DNA of 64,000 nucleotides from Tengunoibacter tsumagoiensis (GCF_003967535.1 NZ_BIFR01000001.1:4649001-4713000), one strand, 5' to 3'. Numbered from the stretch's first letter, positions 18,448 through 27,244 are shown. Made by a program: numbers and translations. Notes: generated by a model not told the origin, from the sequence alone.

Positions 18448-19005
18448 CTATTCAAGCCTGATAAGATTCCATCCTTGCAGATCACGCACAATATCCTCAA
18501 GCTTATCAGGAGTGGTTCTCAACAAATGAGCAATCTCAGCCAATGAACGCTTTCCATCCACGTTTGCATATACAAGAAAGTGAGGACGTGGAAGCCTGGA
18601 AAGATCTGCTGAAGCAAGCACAACAAGTTTACTCGGGGTCCGTGCATGAAACGGAACCGGCGCAGGTGAGTATTGCTGGTGCGCTCCCGAAGTTGTGAAC
18701 TTTGGTATCGGTAACAGGCCAGAGGATTGCGGCGAGCGTGATCCACTAAGAGGCGCCTGATCAAATGTCCATGGAATAATTCCCATTTGCGCGATCAATT
18801 TTAAGGCATCTTCACCGTAGAGAGTCCGCTGATCGCTCTTCAGCTCACAAAACTGGAGCTTGCCACGGTCAATCAGTATTTCAACTTGAGATGCCTCTTT
18901 TAGCACCTTACTTTTGGGTAGGCTCGCTGAAAGAGTTCCTGATAATTGATGGCGCAATAGGACGGAGAGCACAGCTTCCAGGTTAAGGTTATAGGCCTGA
19001 CGCAT
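18448..19005 (-). CDS. Uncharacterised protein with C-terminal winged-helix-like segment
   Basis: 185 residues with two parts. Residues 1-90 (LNLEAVLSVLLRHQLSGTLS, VEILIDRGKLQFCELKSD) have the feel of a DUF4388/PatA-like effector head, though I cannot confirm this. Residues 140-185 (VDGKRSLAEIAHLLRTTPDK, LQGWNLIRLE) look like a winged helix. A Pro/Ser-rich linker joins them. It precedes the HAMP-like membrane gene by about 100 bases on the same strand, so a shared signalling role is possible. The ATG at 19005 has AGGAGAG just upstream. Confidence 0.7.
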   Translation of the reverse strand: MRQAYNLNLEAVLSVLLRHQLSGTLSASLPKSKVLKEASQVEILIDRGKLQFCELKSDQRTLYGEDALKLIAQMGIIPWTFDQAPLSGSRSPQSSGLLPIPKFTTSGAHQQYSPAPVPFHARTPSKLVVLASADLSRLPRPHFLVYANVDGKRSLAEIAHLLRTTPDKLEDIVRDLQGWNLIRLE

Positions 19006-19058
19006 TTCTCTCCTACTTCTTCTTTATGGTGTTCAGACCCCTATACTGAGATCTTCTC

Positions 19059-19080
19059 ATTCTCATAGTATAATGAGAAT
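19059..19080. promoter_or_regulatory. 8-bp dyad upstream of the 19005 gene
   Basis: ATTCTCAT and ATGAGAAT flank agtata in the AT-rich 338-base region between divergent genes starting at 19005 and 19344. The dyad lies 54 bases ahead of the leftward start, a usual place for an operator. No regulator can be named. Confidence 0.4.
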
Positions 19081-19343
19081 TATTTTACACGTAAAAGGAC
19101 TGACGATTATCTCAAAATTCAGGGTCTTCGAGAAGATTATCAAGCAAAGACGCTAATTTATACATACTATTTGCTCGATTTCCTCTTTATATTAAACGAC
19201 TTTTTTTATAAAAGCAAGCATTTTAACATTTCTTACCTACAAGTTTATCCCACGACAACAAATAAACTCCCCATCTTTCCCTATGCTATAATAATCCACA
19301 ATGAACCACTGCTATTCTGCTAGTTTGTAGAAGAGGATTTAGG

Positions 19344-19934
19344 ATGCCTACACGTCAAGATGCATACGCTCTAATGACATCACATGTAAAAAATGAAAAC
19401 CTCCAGAAACATATGCTCTCAGTCGAAGCTGCTATGCGAGCCTATGCGCGCAAGTATGGCGAGGATGAGGAGCTCTGGCGCATAACTGGTCTCCTTCACG
19501 ATTGCGATTATGAAGAATATCCCTCCTTAGAAGAACATACGCATGTCGCTGCACAATGGCTAGAAACAGAGGGATACGACAAAAGAATTATTTATGCAAT
19601 ACTGGCTCACAATGATCTCAATCTGGCGACTCATCCTCGCAATGATCTCCTCTCTAAAGGTCTCTATGCCTGTGATGAGATTACTGGCATGATCACCGCT
19701 ACTGCTCTGGTTCGCCCAACGCGAAGTATTCAGGGCCTGGAGGTCTCTTCTGTACGCAAAAAGATGAAGGCGAAAGGCTTTGCGGCCGGGGTGAATCGCA
19801 ATGATCTGGTCAATGGGGCTGCTGAGCTCGGCGTCGATCTTGATGAACATATTGCCTTTGTGATTCAGGCCATGAGCGAGGTGGCCGATACGCTGGGCCT
19901 CGACGGGCTCTCTACACAATCCCTGTCTCAATGA
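19344..19934 (+). CDS. HD-domain hydrolase
   Basis: A 196-residue HD-superfamily phosphohydrolase. His23 in LQKHMLSVEAAM, the HD pair in ITGLLHDCDYEEYP and a later H-N-D (ILAHND) form the metal site. It resembles the stand-alone 'predicted hydrolase, HD superfamily' group acting on nucleotides or related phosphoesters. GAGGA precedes ATG 19344 by seven bases. A 123-base gap separates it from the Cas4-like pair, so cotranscription is possible but unproven. Confidence 0.85.
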   Translation: MPTRQDAYALMTSHVKNENLQKHMLSVEAAMRAYARKYGEDEELWRITGLLHDCDYEEYPSLEEHTHVAAQWLETEGYDKRIIYAILAHNDLNLATHPRNDLLSKGLYACDEITGMITATALVRPTRSIQGLEVSSVRKKMKAKGFAAGVNRNDLVNGAAELGVDLDEHIAFVIQAMSEVADTLGLDGLSTQSLSQ

Positions 19935-20057
19935 GCTCTTTTTGTACACGCTATCACTGAAACCGAACTATACACAAGAGCGTAGATATCCATAGAAGCT
20001 TCGAGCCGATCCATCCGGTTCCCAATTGGTCGGCTCAGTTCCTACGCGAGAAAAAGC

Positions 20058-20465
20058 ATGAAGCAGAAGTTTGAACAACGTGTCTTTACTGCCAGTGAGG
20101 TGGCCGAATACGAGTATTGTCCCCTCGTCTGGTGGTATGAACAGTATGAACCGCTGGTCAATGTTAATGATGAAGACCTTTTTGCCTATCTGGTGGAAAT
20201 GGAAGAGGATTATGGCGCTCAGGCCCCTGCACTCCCAGAATATCAGGTGACTGAACATCTCCTTGTGCGCAGAGGAGCCTTTGAGCAAGGACGCCAACAA
20301 CATCAAGATCATGCTGCTGAGGTGGAGGCCCTCCATGAAATTACCGAGGAACAGAATGCCCAGCCCGGCCTCCATCATAAAATGCGCCTTCTCGTAACGA
20401 TTCTCATCTGTATTGTCGGCCTGGCTGCACTCTTTATCCTGGCCGCACTGCTCGCTCCACGCTAG
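20058..20465 (+). CDS. Membrane-anchored half carrying a Cas4-like N-terminal cysteine motif
   Basis: 135 residues. Near the N-terminus, ASEVAEYEYCPLVWWYEQY (about residues 12-30) matches the first iron-sulfur cysteine region of Cas4/Dna2-type nucleases (usually YCPRxxY). The middle is acidic and charged with no nuclease motif. Residues 109-132 form one C-terminal transmembrane helix. The nuclease core and the remaining three cysteines are in the next gene, 36 bases on. I infer that the two proteins together rebuild one Cas4-like domain at the membrane. There is no CRISPR array or cas1/cas2 nearby. The ribosome site is weak (gagaaaaagc). Confidence 0.8.
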   Translation: MKQKFEQRVFTASEVAEYEYCPLVWWYEQYEPLVNVNDEDLFAYLVEMEEDYGAQAPALPEYQVTEHLLVRRGAFEQGRQQHQDHAAEVEALHEITEEQNAQPGLHHKMRLLVTILICIVGLAALFILAALLAPR

Positions 20466-20501
20466 CGCAAGGTTTGCACAACACAGAAGGGCACAGAAAG
20501 C

Positions 20502-21065
20502 ATGCTGCGAGATACTTTACTGACGGTTGGGCTAGGCTTTTTGGTCCTGGCCGTCGCTTTATTGATGTTAATACTGAATGAACTGCGCTTTCGACGCAAA
20601 CGCTTGATTGAGGAACGACAGAAAGCTCTCGGGCTTCCTTTTGGAGAACTGGTCTATGAAGATGCCGATGGCCTGGGCGAGCAATTAAACTCAACGGCCT
20701 ACCCTCTGGTTGGCAAACCAGATTATGTGGTGAAGCTACCAGATGGTCGCCTCGTTCCGATTGAGCTAAAATTAGGAGTTGAACAGGCAACTGCACCGTA
20801 TAGCAACCATATTTTACAGCTCGCTGCCTACTGTTTAATATTGGAGGATTATTCTGAACAACCCCCTACTCATGGTCTGCTGCGCTATGCTGATCGGGAA
20901 TTCACTATCGAATATACGCCTGCTCTCCGCAAAAAGCTTATTCGACAGCTTACAACGATGGCGAACTGCAATGAACATGAAGCACCTGCACTCACGAAAC
21001 AACGGGTCGCCAAGTGCCGTAGCTGTACCTTTCAACCCATCTGTCCCGTCGGACATGGTAAGTAA
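20502..21065 (+). CDS. Membrane-anchored Cas4-like PD-(D/E)xK nuclease half
   Basis: 187 residues. A transmembrane helix at 5-27 is followed by a nuclease core: D74 in GKPDYVV, E88-x-K90 in PIELKLG, and Q106-x3-Y110 in ILQLAAYCLI. The C-terminus has C172-x2-C175-x5-C181, the same spacing as the three C-terminal iron-sulfur cysteines of Cas4. The first cysteine region of Cas4 is missing here and instead lies in the preceding 135-residue protein. AGAAGGG precedes ATG 20502. The pair may process DNA at the membrane, e.g. in uptake, repair or defence; this is inference. Confidence 0.88.
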   Translation: MLRDTLLTVGLGFLVLAVALLMLILNELRFRRKRLIEERQKALGLPFGELVYEDADGLGEQLNSTAYPLVGKPDYVVKLPDGRLVPIELKLGVEQATAPYSNHILQLAAYCLILEDYSEQPPTHGLLRYADREFTIEYTPALRKKLIRQLTTMANCNEHEAPALTKQRVAKCRSCTFQPICPVGHGK

Positions 21066-21077
21066 GCAGAAAGCAGA

Positions 21078-22067
21078 TCAGCCAATCTGCACAAGTCTCA
21101 CTTGCTGGACCAGTTCGTCAATGTCCTCTCGTTGCAGCCTGCCAGCACCCAGGCTGAGTGTGTTTGCACTTCCACAGGCCACCGCAAAGACGAAAGCAGT
21201 TTGTAATAGCTCTGCTTGTCTACTAGCCACAGCCAATGAGCTGATACGTTCTTCTTGAAGAGCCTCCCAGAGGCGAGCACTAAATCCTGCCAGGAATGCA
21301 TCGCCTGATCCAACACTTGAGATAGCTGGAATAGCTGGCAAACGTGCCAGCCACGATCCTTGTGCGCTGACGAGGATTGCACCTTCTTCGCCACACGTAA
21401 GAGCCACCAGTTGCGCTCCTTGTTTTTGCAATAGCTGACCTGCCGCAACTCGTTCGTCCTGACTTTGCAAAGGATAGCCAAGGATTCCAGCTGCCTCTCG
21501 ATGGTTGGGCTTAATCAAGAGTGGTTGTTCAGCCAGCCCGAAAGTGAGAGCAGCTCCACTGGTATCCAAGATGGTAGGAATATGCTGCATATGCGCAATT
21601 TTCATGAGCTGAGCATAATAGTCTGATGGCAGACCACGTGGCAACGAACCGGAGAAGATGACAAGATCACATCCTTGTAAGAGATCTGAAAAGGACGCCA
21701 GAAAACCCTCGGCTTCATGAGGAAGAATCTCCGCTCCTGGTTCGTAAATCTCCGTCGTCCGACCGCTCATGGGCTCAAACAAAGCATAGCAGGTTCGCGT
21801 CTGACCTTGAATAGAGAAAAAGCGATCACAAAGATGGGCCTGTTGTAATTTCGCCTTGATAAAAGTTGCTGCGGCTCCACCAATAAAGCCGCTTACACAG
21901 ACGGGCAGCCCCAGTGTCTGTAACACGCGTGCAACGTTGATGCCCTTGCCACCAGGAAGCTTGAGCAGCTCTGTTGCCCGATGGATCTCGCCCGGAGTTA
22001 ATTGATCCGGAAGGATTATAGTGGCATCAATAGCAGCGTTCAAGGTAATGGTTAAAATAGAGCCCAT
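21078..22067 (-). CDS. PfkB-family sugar-phosphate kinase (1-phosphofructokinase / tagatose-6-phosphate kinase type)
   Basis: 329 residues of the FruK/LacC branch. It opens ILTITLNAAIDATIILP, has KLPGGKGINVARVLQ at about 37-51 and the catalytic-base/anion-hole segment SVGSGDAFLAGF at about 273-284. This branch phosphorylates C1 or C6 of keto-hexose phosphates. Because tagatose-1,6-bisphosphate aldolase is four genes upstream in the same operon, tagatose-6-phosphate is the likeliest substrate, giving the aldolase its substrate. It is the last gene of the leftward sugar operon; 27 bases separate it from the preceding kinase gene. C-terminal residues 285-329 are slightly extended. Confidence 0.88.
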   Translation of the reverse strand: MGSILTITLNAAIDATIILPDQLTPGEIHRATELLKLPGGKGINVARVLQTLGLPVCVSGFIGGAAATFIKAKLQQAHLCDRFFSIQGQTRTCYALFEPMSGRTTEIYEPGAEILPHEAEGFLASFSDLLQGCDLVIFSGSLPRGLPSDYYAQLMKIAHMQHIPTILDTSGAALTFGLAEQPLLIKPNHREAAGILGYPLQSQDERVAAGQLLQKQGAQLVALTCGEEGAILVSAQGSWLARLPAIPAISSVGSGDAFLAGFSARLWEALQEERISSLAVASRQAELLQTAFVFAVACGSANTLSLGAGRLQREDIDELVQQVRLVQIG

Positions 22068-22094
22068 CGATAATTATCTTTCTCTCTAGATGCC

Positions 22095-23018
22095 TCACGT
22101 TGACGATAGGAGTCTTTCGACATCACTGCGTGTGAACCCACCTGAGCCTCCACGATGTGCAGCCGTGAGGGCTCCACAGGCATTTCCACGCCGCAGACAG
22201 TCTCCCAGGTTTTCACCTGCCAGCATGGCAGCAATAAAGCCTGCGTTAAATGCATCGCCCGCTCCTGTCGTGTCTATCACCTGAACAGAAAAACCAGGAT
22301 CTTGTCTGTATTCTGCATCCTTGATGGCTGTTGCTCCCAGTTGACCTGCTTTTATCGCAACCCCTGGCGTCTGCGATGCTAGCCGTTTCAGGGCATCAGT
22401 GATCGTAGACATTCCTGTAAGCGCACGAGCTTCATCCAGATTTGGAAGAAAGAGGTCTAACCATTCTAATACGCCTTCCATCTTCCATTGCTCAGCAGGA
22501 TCATACCCTGGATCAAGCGATGTCGTTAAGCCCAGAGCTTTGCTGCGCTGCAAAAGTGTAGGCACATCTGGCTGAAGCGCTGTCTGCAAAAAATAGGACG
22601 AGAGATGTAAGTGGCGCGCTCGTGCGACTTGATCCATTCGCACGTCCTCCAGACGAAGTTGCGCAATGGTTCCGCTATATGTCAAAATCGCTCGATCTTC
22701 TAAGGTCGAGAGAATAACGCCCGCACCAGTCCTCATGGTTGGATCACAGAGAACACCAGCCGTGTCAATATGCCAGCGCTGAAGATGTTCTACCATATAG
22801 TGGCCAAAGAGATCATCTCCCACAAGCCCACATAGGCCCACCCGAAGCCCCAACGCTGCCAAAGCAGTTGCTGTGAGGACGCCGCTGGAACCCGCTGTCA
22901 ATTCGATGCTCTCTACAAGATGCTCAGTTCCAGGCATTGGCAGCCTCTGCATACCTGCCACGATGATATCAACGTTAATCTCAGCCACTACTATGACATC
23001 TAACTCTTTTGTCTTCAT
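22095..23018 (-). CDS. Ribokinase-like PfkB carbohydrate kinase
   Basis: 307 residues. The N-terminal sugar-site segment reads DVIVVAEINVDIIVAG, then ELTAGSSGVLTATALAALG (the usual GG is replaced by GSS), and the C-terminal signature DTTGAGDAFNAGFIAA carries the catalytic Asp. This group phosphorylates free sugars or nucleosides; in this operon a hexose or amino-sugar derivative is plausible. Its ATG overlaps the stop of the SIS gene (ATGA), so the two are translationally coupled. The altered glycine motif may reflect a different sugar pocket. Confidence 0.88.
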   Translation of the reverse strand: MKTKELDVIVVAEINVDIIVAGMQRLPMPGTEHLVESIELTAGSSGVLTATALAALGLRVGLCGLVGDDLFGHYMVEHLQRWHIDTAGVLCDPTMRTGAGVILSTLEDRAILTYSGTIAQLRLEDVRMDQVARARHLHLSSYFLQTALQPDVPTLLQRSKALGLTTSLDPGYDPAEQWKMEGVLEWLDLFLPNLDEARALTGMSTITDALKRLASQTPGVAIKAGQLGATAIKDAEYRQDPGFSVQVIDTTGAGDAFNAGFIAAMLAGENLGDCLRRGNACGALTAAHRGGSGGFTRSDVERLLSST

Positions 23019-23944
23019 TCTAAGACTTCCTGCGGTAAAATAATGGCTCTACTTAGATGGCGAGGCTTCTCTGGATCTAGCCCCCGTTGGAGCGCCCGGT
23101 GCAGTGAGAAACGAAAAACTTCGGTCAGAGTGACAAGCGGATCTTGCTCTGGATAATAGACAGTTGCTCCTGTCTTACGTACATCCTGCATTACGGCTGC
23201 ACTAACGGAATCACTCGGTGTATCAAAGCACCAGATGACTGTCTGCTCGTCAGCACAAGCAATCGGACCATGGCGATAATCCAATGTGTGATGTCCTTCA
23301 GGCACAACGCGAGCAGTCTCTTGTAGATTTAGAGCAGCCACACTTGCTAAACCGGCACGCCAATCTCGACCGAGGAAGACGCTATGTGCATACTGAGCAA
23401 AAGCTTGCGGATCAAATTCCTGCAATGACCGTTCAACCTGTGCTGGTAGCGTCTGTAAATAGGGAAGATCCTCATCACGGGCAAAAAGCAATCGCAAAGC
23501 CAGGAGCGAAGCCACGATAAAACGTGTCTGAATCACGCCTTTCTCAGGTGCAAACTCCAGTGGAAAGGTCTCATCAGCCAGTTCTTCAGCAGGAGAGCCT
23601 TGCTCGCCGCTAAGTAAGAGTGTATAGGTTTTCTCTGTGCGCTTAATGCGACGAAATGCTTCGATTAATTCGCTTGTCTGCCCTGTACGGCTAATGCCAA
23701 TCTGTCGCCAGCCCATACGCGATCGATAATCTGATGCCAGCAAGGCTTGTGCAGGATATCCTGTGGCCGTCTCATACAAGACGGCTGCGCTTCTAGCTAT
23801 ACAATACGATGAACCACATCCTAATAGAGCCAGAGGACCATGGATTTGAGGCCGCAGAATTGGTCTCAGTTCCAATGTACGCTCAAGCACCTGGTACAAT
23901 AGAGGTGGAATACCCTGAATATCCTGTTCTATCTGTGTGGTCAT
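23015..23944 (-). CDS. SIS-domain sugar isomerase/deaminase, AgaS/GlmS-like
   Basis: 309 residues with two SIS domains, like the isomerase half of GlmS and like AgaS. Phosphosugar-binding segments are LLGCGSSYCIARSA at about 41-54, ISRTGQTSE at about 84-92, and LDYRHGPIA near residue 222. In AgaS, the deamination of galactosamine-6-phosphate gives tagatose-6-phosphate, which would feed the LacC-like kinase and LacD-like aldolase of this operon. Assignment rests on context, as the sequence alone does not distinguish glucosamine from galactosamine. Three bases separate its start from the GH4 stop; AAGGA lies ten bases before ATG 23944. Confidence 0.85.
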   Translation of the reverse strand: MTTQIEQDIQGIPPLLYQVLERTLELRPILRPQIHGPLALLGCGSSYCIARSAAVLYETATGYPAQALLASDYRSRMGWRQIGISRTGQTSELIEAFRRIKRTEKTYTLLLSGEQGSPAEELADETFPLEFAPEKGVIQTRFIVASLLALRLLFARDEDLPYLQTLPAQVERSLQEFDPQAFAQYAHSVFLGRDWRAGLASVAALNLQETARVVPEGHHTLDYRHGPIACADEQTVIWCFDTPSDSVSAAVMQDVRKTGATVYYPEQDPLVTLTEVFRFSLHRALQRGLDPEKPRHLSRAIILPQEVLE

Positions 23945-23947
23945 CGA

Positions 23948-25264
23948 TTACAATCCTTCTCTTTTTACCCAGGGAAGATAAGCGGCTTGAGCCTCAAGCA
24001 GTTCATCTGCTACACTACTAGCCATTTCCAATGATTTTACAGATCCATCTAGGACCAGGGCCTGAATAAATTTTGTACGGCTCCCTTCCAATGCAGCTTC
24101 CACAATGGTCTCAGCCCACATATAGCGGGTAGCGAGCGTGCCAACCAGTGCAGCGGGCAGAGCTGGTAGAGCCAACGCATGCAGACCACTACCATCAGCA
24201 ACTGCCGGGCTCTCGACAATAACCTCTCGTGGCAGATTAGGAACCTGTCCCGTATTAGGAAGATTAGCAGAAAAGATGGTCCCTCGTTCTGTGCGAATCG
24301 CTTCTACAATCTCTAATACTTGCTCGTGCTCTCCACCAATGCGCTCAAAATAATCTGTGGGCAGAGGCTCAGCAGCCAGGGCATCTGTACGCATCTGTTC
24401 AAATGTCTCGTCCCCACCGGCAATTGTATCTTCAAAGCTAAAAGCTTCGTTCCCTAAGGTCTTCCCACCATAATAAGCTCCCTCACGGAAAAATTGTGGA
24501 AAAAACTCTGTCACATGCCGATCCAGTACCGCAGGGAATGCATGAAAGAGCTCAAAGAGCCGCCAGCTAAATGGCTCCCCTTCATAAGGATCAAGCAGAC
24601 GTTCAGCAGCAATTTCATGCAGACGGGGGAGTGCATCCTGTCCATTAACCCGAAGAGCAGTAAACCAGGTAAGATGATTGATACCCACCGCTGTATAATG
24701 GAGATCCGCTTGAGGAACGCGTAGCGCACGTGAGAGATAGGCAGCTACTGCATTAACGCCATGACAGAGACCAATTACCTTTGCACCTGTGGCTTTATGA
24801 ATTGCTCGACAGACTGGTGCCATCGGGTTGCCATAGTTAAAGAATAGCGCTTCTGGAGCCAGGTCCAGTACATCTTGCGCAATCGCAATCATGGCTGGAA
24901 TCATACGCAATGCACGAGAGCTCCCACCAGGTCCAACTGTATCCCCAACAGGAACAATTATTCCATACTTGCGCGGGATAAAGACATCCTGCTCCCAGGC
25001 ACGACGTCCTCCGACACCTATCGTACAGATGACGACCGTTGCACCTGCGAGAACCGTACGACGATCAACTGAAGCGCTCAGTTGAATCGGAGCTTGACGA
25101 GATGCAATCATCTTTGCCGTCAGCTTCTCCGCTGCAGCCAGGGCTTCAGGATCACTATCGACCAGCACCAGCTCTGTCTCAACACCCCTGGTAATCAGAT
25201 CAGCGACAAGACCACGCGTAAATACGGCGCTACCAGCACCAATCAAAACAATGCGCTCTTTCAT
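23948..25264 (-). CDS. Glycoside hydrolase family 4, alpha-galactosidase/phospho-alpha-glucosidase type
   Basis: 438 residues of the NAD+- and Mn2+-dependent GH4 family, which cleaves glycosides by transient oxidation at C3. It has the NAD loop [54 protein letters not shown] (metal Cys) and GINHLTWF (metal His). These fit the MelA/AglA/LplD side of GH4 rather than the 6-phospho-beta-glucosidase side. I start at ATG 25264 because GGGAGG lies nine bases upstream; an earlier in-frame start would reach the aldolase gene. It sits in the operon of sugar-catabolism genes after lacD. Confidence 0.9.
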   Translation of the reverse strand: MKERIVLIGAGSAVFTRGLVADLITRGVETELVLVDSDPEALAAAEKLTAKMIASRQAPIQLSASVDRRTVLAGATVVICTIGVGGRRAWEQDVFIPRKYGIIVPVGDTVGPGGSSRALRMIPAMIAIAQDVLDLAPEALFFNYGNPMAPVCRAIHKATGAKVIGLCHGVNAVAAYLSRALRVPQADLHYTAVGINHLTWFTALRVNGQDALPRLHEIAAERLLDPYEGEPFSWRLFELFHAFPAVLDRHVTEFFPQFFREGAYYGGKTLGNEAFSFEDTIAGGDETFEQMRTDALAAEPLPTDYFERIGGEHEQVLEIVEAIRTERGTIFSANLPNTGQVPNLPREVIVESPAVADGSGLHALALPALPAALVGTLATRYMWAETIVEAALEGSRTKFIQALVLDGSVKSLEMASSVADELLEAQAAYLPWVKREGL

Positions 25265-25297
25265 CAGTGAAAACCTCCCTATAAGAGAACTACCCAT

Positions 25298-26305
25298 TTA
25301 ATCATAAGCTGGATATCGCTGCCACCAGGGTTGAGCACTTGCCTCAAGGATACGATGTAAGGTCAGTACATTCTCCACACCTTCCGTCTGTAGCCACTCC
25401 TCCGCAGCCTTACGTCCCTGATGAAGATAGATAGGGATACAGTCCTGCCAGCTGGCCCGACCACAGAGTACACCATAATAGGGGGCTGACGACTCAGCCG
25501 CCAATTGCAATGTCTCAATAAAAATATCCATCTTCACACCGGCACTGAGATAAATAAAGGGCAACTGGGTCGACCTGGCTGTCTCAGCAAACAATTGGCT
25601 TGCTCTCTCATGTGTATAAGCACTTTCATTGGTAAGATTAGCTCGAGAACCTGCAACATAGCGAATGTCAACCGGAACTTCAATCTTAAGTACATCCACA
25701 TGATAGCCTGGACGAGAAAACTCCTGCATGCTCAATTGCACGCGCAAAGGCTTCTCCTGCGCCAACATAAGTTCAGATTTCTCAATTGCGCTATACGTGA
25801 TGATCTCAAGGAAGAAGGGGAGATCATAGGCCACGCACTCAGCCCCCACACGCTCCACAACTGCTTGTTTCATACGATTGATTGAAGTCTCTTGATCAGG
25901 ATCATAGTACAGCAATACTTTGATGGCATCCGCACCAGCTTCCTGGAGCCGCTTTACAGACCATTCAGGAAGTAAGTGAGGCAAACGATCCAGACGTGTA
26001 TGATCATAGCCACTCTGCTCATATGAAAGGAGAACGCCGGTCTGAGGTGCTCGCTTGAGCAAAACCTCCAGGCTATAGTGAGGATCTAATAAAATAGCAG
26101 ATGTATAGGGTGTAAGAGCCTCAGTCACCAGGAGCTTAAACTCACGAAGCTCGCTCTCGGTCGCTGGACTTCCTTTCACCTTTGCCATTGCTCTCTGCAA
26201 TGAAGTGCGCTGATCCATGGCTGCTGCCGCAATAATTCCCTGTCCATTGCTCAGGGCCTGAAGCCCCTGGCGCTTTCCCTGCGAGAGTTGCAAATTAACC
26301 TCCAT
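25298..26305 (-). CDS. lacD: Tagatose-1,6-bisphosphate aldolase
   Basis: 335 residues of the LacD class I aldolase family, which splits tagatose-1,6-bisphosphate into dihydroxyacetone phosphate and glyceraldehyde-3-phosphate. Conserved stretches include IIAAAAMDQRTSLQRAM, TSAILLDPHYSLE, GADAIKVLLYYDP (Schiff-base lysine region), DLPFFLEIITY and YGVLCGRASWQD. Length is typical. It is the second gene of the leftward operon after gntR and provides the last step of a tagatose-6-phosphate route completed by the LacC-like kinase. The ribosome site before ATG 26305 is weak. Confidence 0.92.
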   Translation of the reverse strand: MEVNLQLSQGKRQGLQALSNGQGIIAAAAMDQRTSLQRAMAKVKGSPATESELREFKLLVTEALTPYTSAILLDPHYSLEVLLKRAPQTGVLLSYEQSGYDHTRLDRLPHLLPEWSVKRLQEAGADAIKVLLYYDPDQETSINRMKQAVVERVGAECVAYDLPFFLEIITYSAIEKSELMLAQEKPLRVQLSMQEFSRPGYHVDVLKIEVPVDIRYVAGSRANLTNESAYTHERASQLFAETARSTQLPFIYLSAGVKMDIFIETLQLAAESSAPYYGVLCGRASWQDCIPIYLHQGRKAAEEWLQTEGVENVLTLHRILEASAQPWWQRYPAYD

Positions 26306-26380
26306 TCAGGCTATTCATTTATTCACTTCTATCAATGCACTATGGTGTTCGGAGTTGTTCTCAGAAGATCGTTTAAGAGA

Positions 26381-27115
26381 CTAGGAGAGCTCGACAAAAT
26401 AGCGACAACGATCACCACGCACTATCGATTGCGTCAATTCAACTTTGCGTCCATCGCCTAACGATCCCAGACGCTCGACATACAGCGCTGGTGCACCCTG
26501 AGGAACACCAAGCATCTTGGCCGCAAATTCATCGGTGAGGATCGGCTCAAAACTTTCGAGCGCACTGGTAGGCTGCATACCATAACGCTGTTCAAGAATG
26601 CTATACAGGCTATTCGTCGCAACATCATGTTCGCTCAAACCTGGAACCAACTGTTCGGGTAGATAGGTTGTCTCTAACATGATTGGCTCTTGATCTGCCA
26701 GCCGCAGACGCACAAGCTTAATCAGGGGCTCATGCTCAGAGACACCCAGGAGCGCCGAGATCTCAGGCCGGCGAATAACGTATTCGAACAGAACGATCCG
26801 TGTCTCAGCCTGCATTCCTTTGGCCTCAATATCTAATGTGAAACTATAGACTGAGCTCAAACGCATCGCTATCTTGGGTTTACTGACAAATGTGCCACGG
26901 CCATGCTCGCGGGATAAATATCCCTCACGCTCGAGCTCAGCCAATGCCTGACGAACGGTCGCTCGGCTCACAGCCAGCTGCTCATGGAGGGCCTGCTCAG
27001 AAGGAAGACGCTCGCCTACCTGCCAGACACCAGCCCGAATCTGCTCGCGAAGATTCTCCTTCAACTGCAGATACAGCGGAACATCGCTCTGCTGATTAAG
27101 ATATATATGCTCCAC
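26381..27115 (-). CDS. GntR-family (HutC/UTRA) transcriptional regulator of the sugar island
   Basis: With a GTG start at 27115 the protein has 244 residues, the usual HutC length. AGAGGA lies seven bases upstream, and this start leaves the operator at 27144-27159 outside the gene; the longer in-frame version would run through it. Residues about 12-75 are the winged helix (PLYLQLKENLREQI, RLPSEQALHEQLAVSRATVR, HGRGTFVSKP), and about 90-240 the UTRA ligand domain with LETTYLP and YVERLG. Family members of this type sense phosphorylated (amino) sugars. Two operator-like palindromes with a TACGTA core flank the divergent promoters, so it probably represses both arms and itself. Confidence 0.9.
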   Translation of the reverse strand: MEHIYLNQQSDVPLYLQLKENLREQIRAGVWQVGERLPSEQALHEQLAVSRATVRQALAELEREGYLSREHGRGTFVSKPKIAMRLSSVYSFTLDIEAKGMQAETRIVLFEYVIRRPEISALLGVSEHEPLIKLVRLRLADQEPIMLETTYLPEQLVPGLSEHDVATNSLYSILEQRYGMQPTSALESFEPILTDEFAAKMLGVPQGAPALYVERLGSLGDGRKVELTQSIVRGDRCRYFVELS

Positions 27116-27143
27116 ACCGTCTTCCTCTATCTCTATTTTTTCT

Positions 27144-27159
27144 AGTGGTACGTACCTAT
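27144..27159. promoter_or_regulatory. GntR operator-like site 1
   Basis: AGTGGTACGTACCTAT contains the perfect palindrome GGTACGTACC (27147-27156). It lies in the leftward transcript leader, about 24 bases past the leftward -10 box. The full ideal half-site pattern AGTGGTAC/GTACCACT resembles the layout of HutC-type sites such as DasR sites. Centre-to-centre distance to site 2 is 85 bases. Confidence 0.7.
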
Positions 27160-27182
27160 TCACTCTATCTATCTGTATACAG

Positions 27183-27211
27183 AGTATATCAAATGCTCTT
27201 GAAATTTTCAA
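27183..27211 (-). promoter_or_regulatory. Leftward promoter of gntR-lacD operon
   Basis: Read leftward, TTGAAA (27211-27206) and TATACT (27188-27183) are 17 bases apart. Its -35 overlaps the -35 of the rightward promoter within the palindrome TTGAAATTTTCAA (27199-27211). Confidence 0.65.
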
Positions 27212-27228
27212 GTGCTTTAATGTATACT
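27199..27228 (+). promoter_or_regulatory. Rightward promoter of GH4-nagB-kinase operon
   Basis: TTGAAA (27199-27204) and TATACT (27223-27228) are 18 bases apart. Operator-like site 2 starts at the very next base, so a bound regulator would cover the transcription start. Confidence 0.65.
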
Positions 27229-27244
27229 CACAGTACGTACCACT
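27229..27244. promoter_or_regulatory. GntR operator-like site 2
   Basis: CACAGTACGTACCACT shares the GTACGTACC core with site 1, but its better-conserved half (ACCACT) is on the opposite side, so the two sites face each other across the divergent promoters. Confidence 0.7.

Noticed and set aside
20058..21065. CRISPR-Cas locus, because of Cas4-like motifs
   Set aside because: No repeat-spacer array and no cas1, cas2 or effector gene is present in the window; the repeats at 38.1 and 61.7 kb lack spacer structure.
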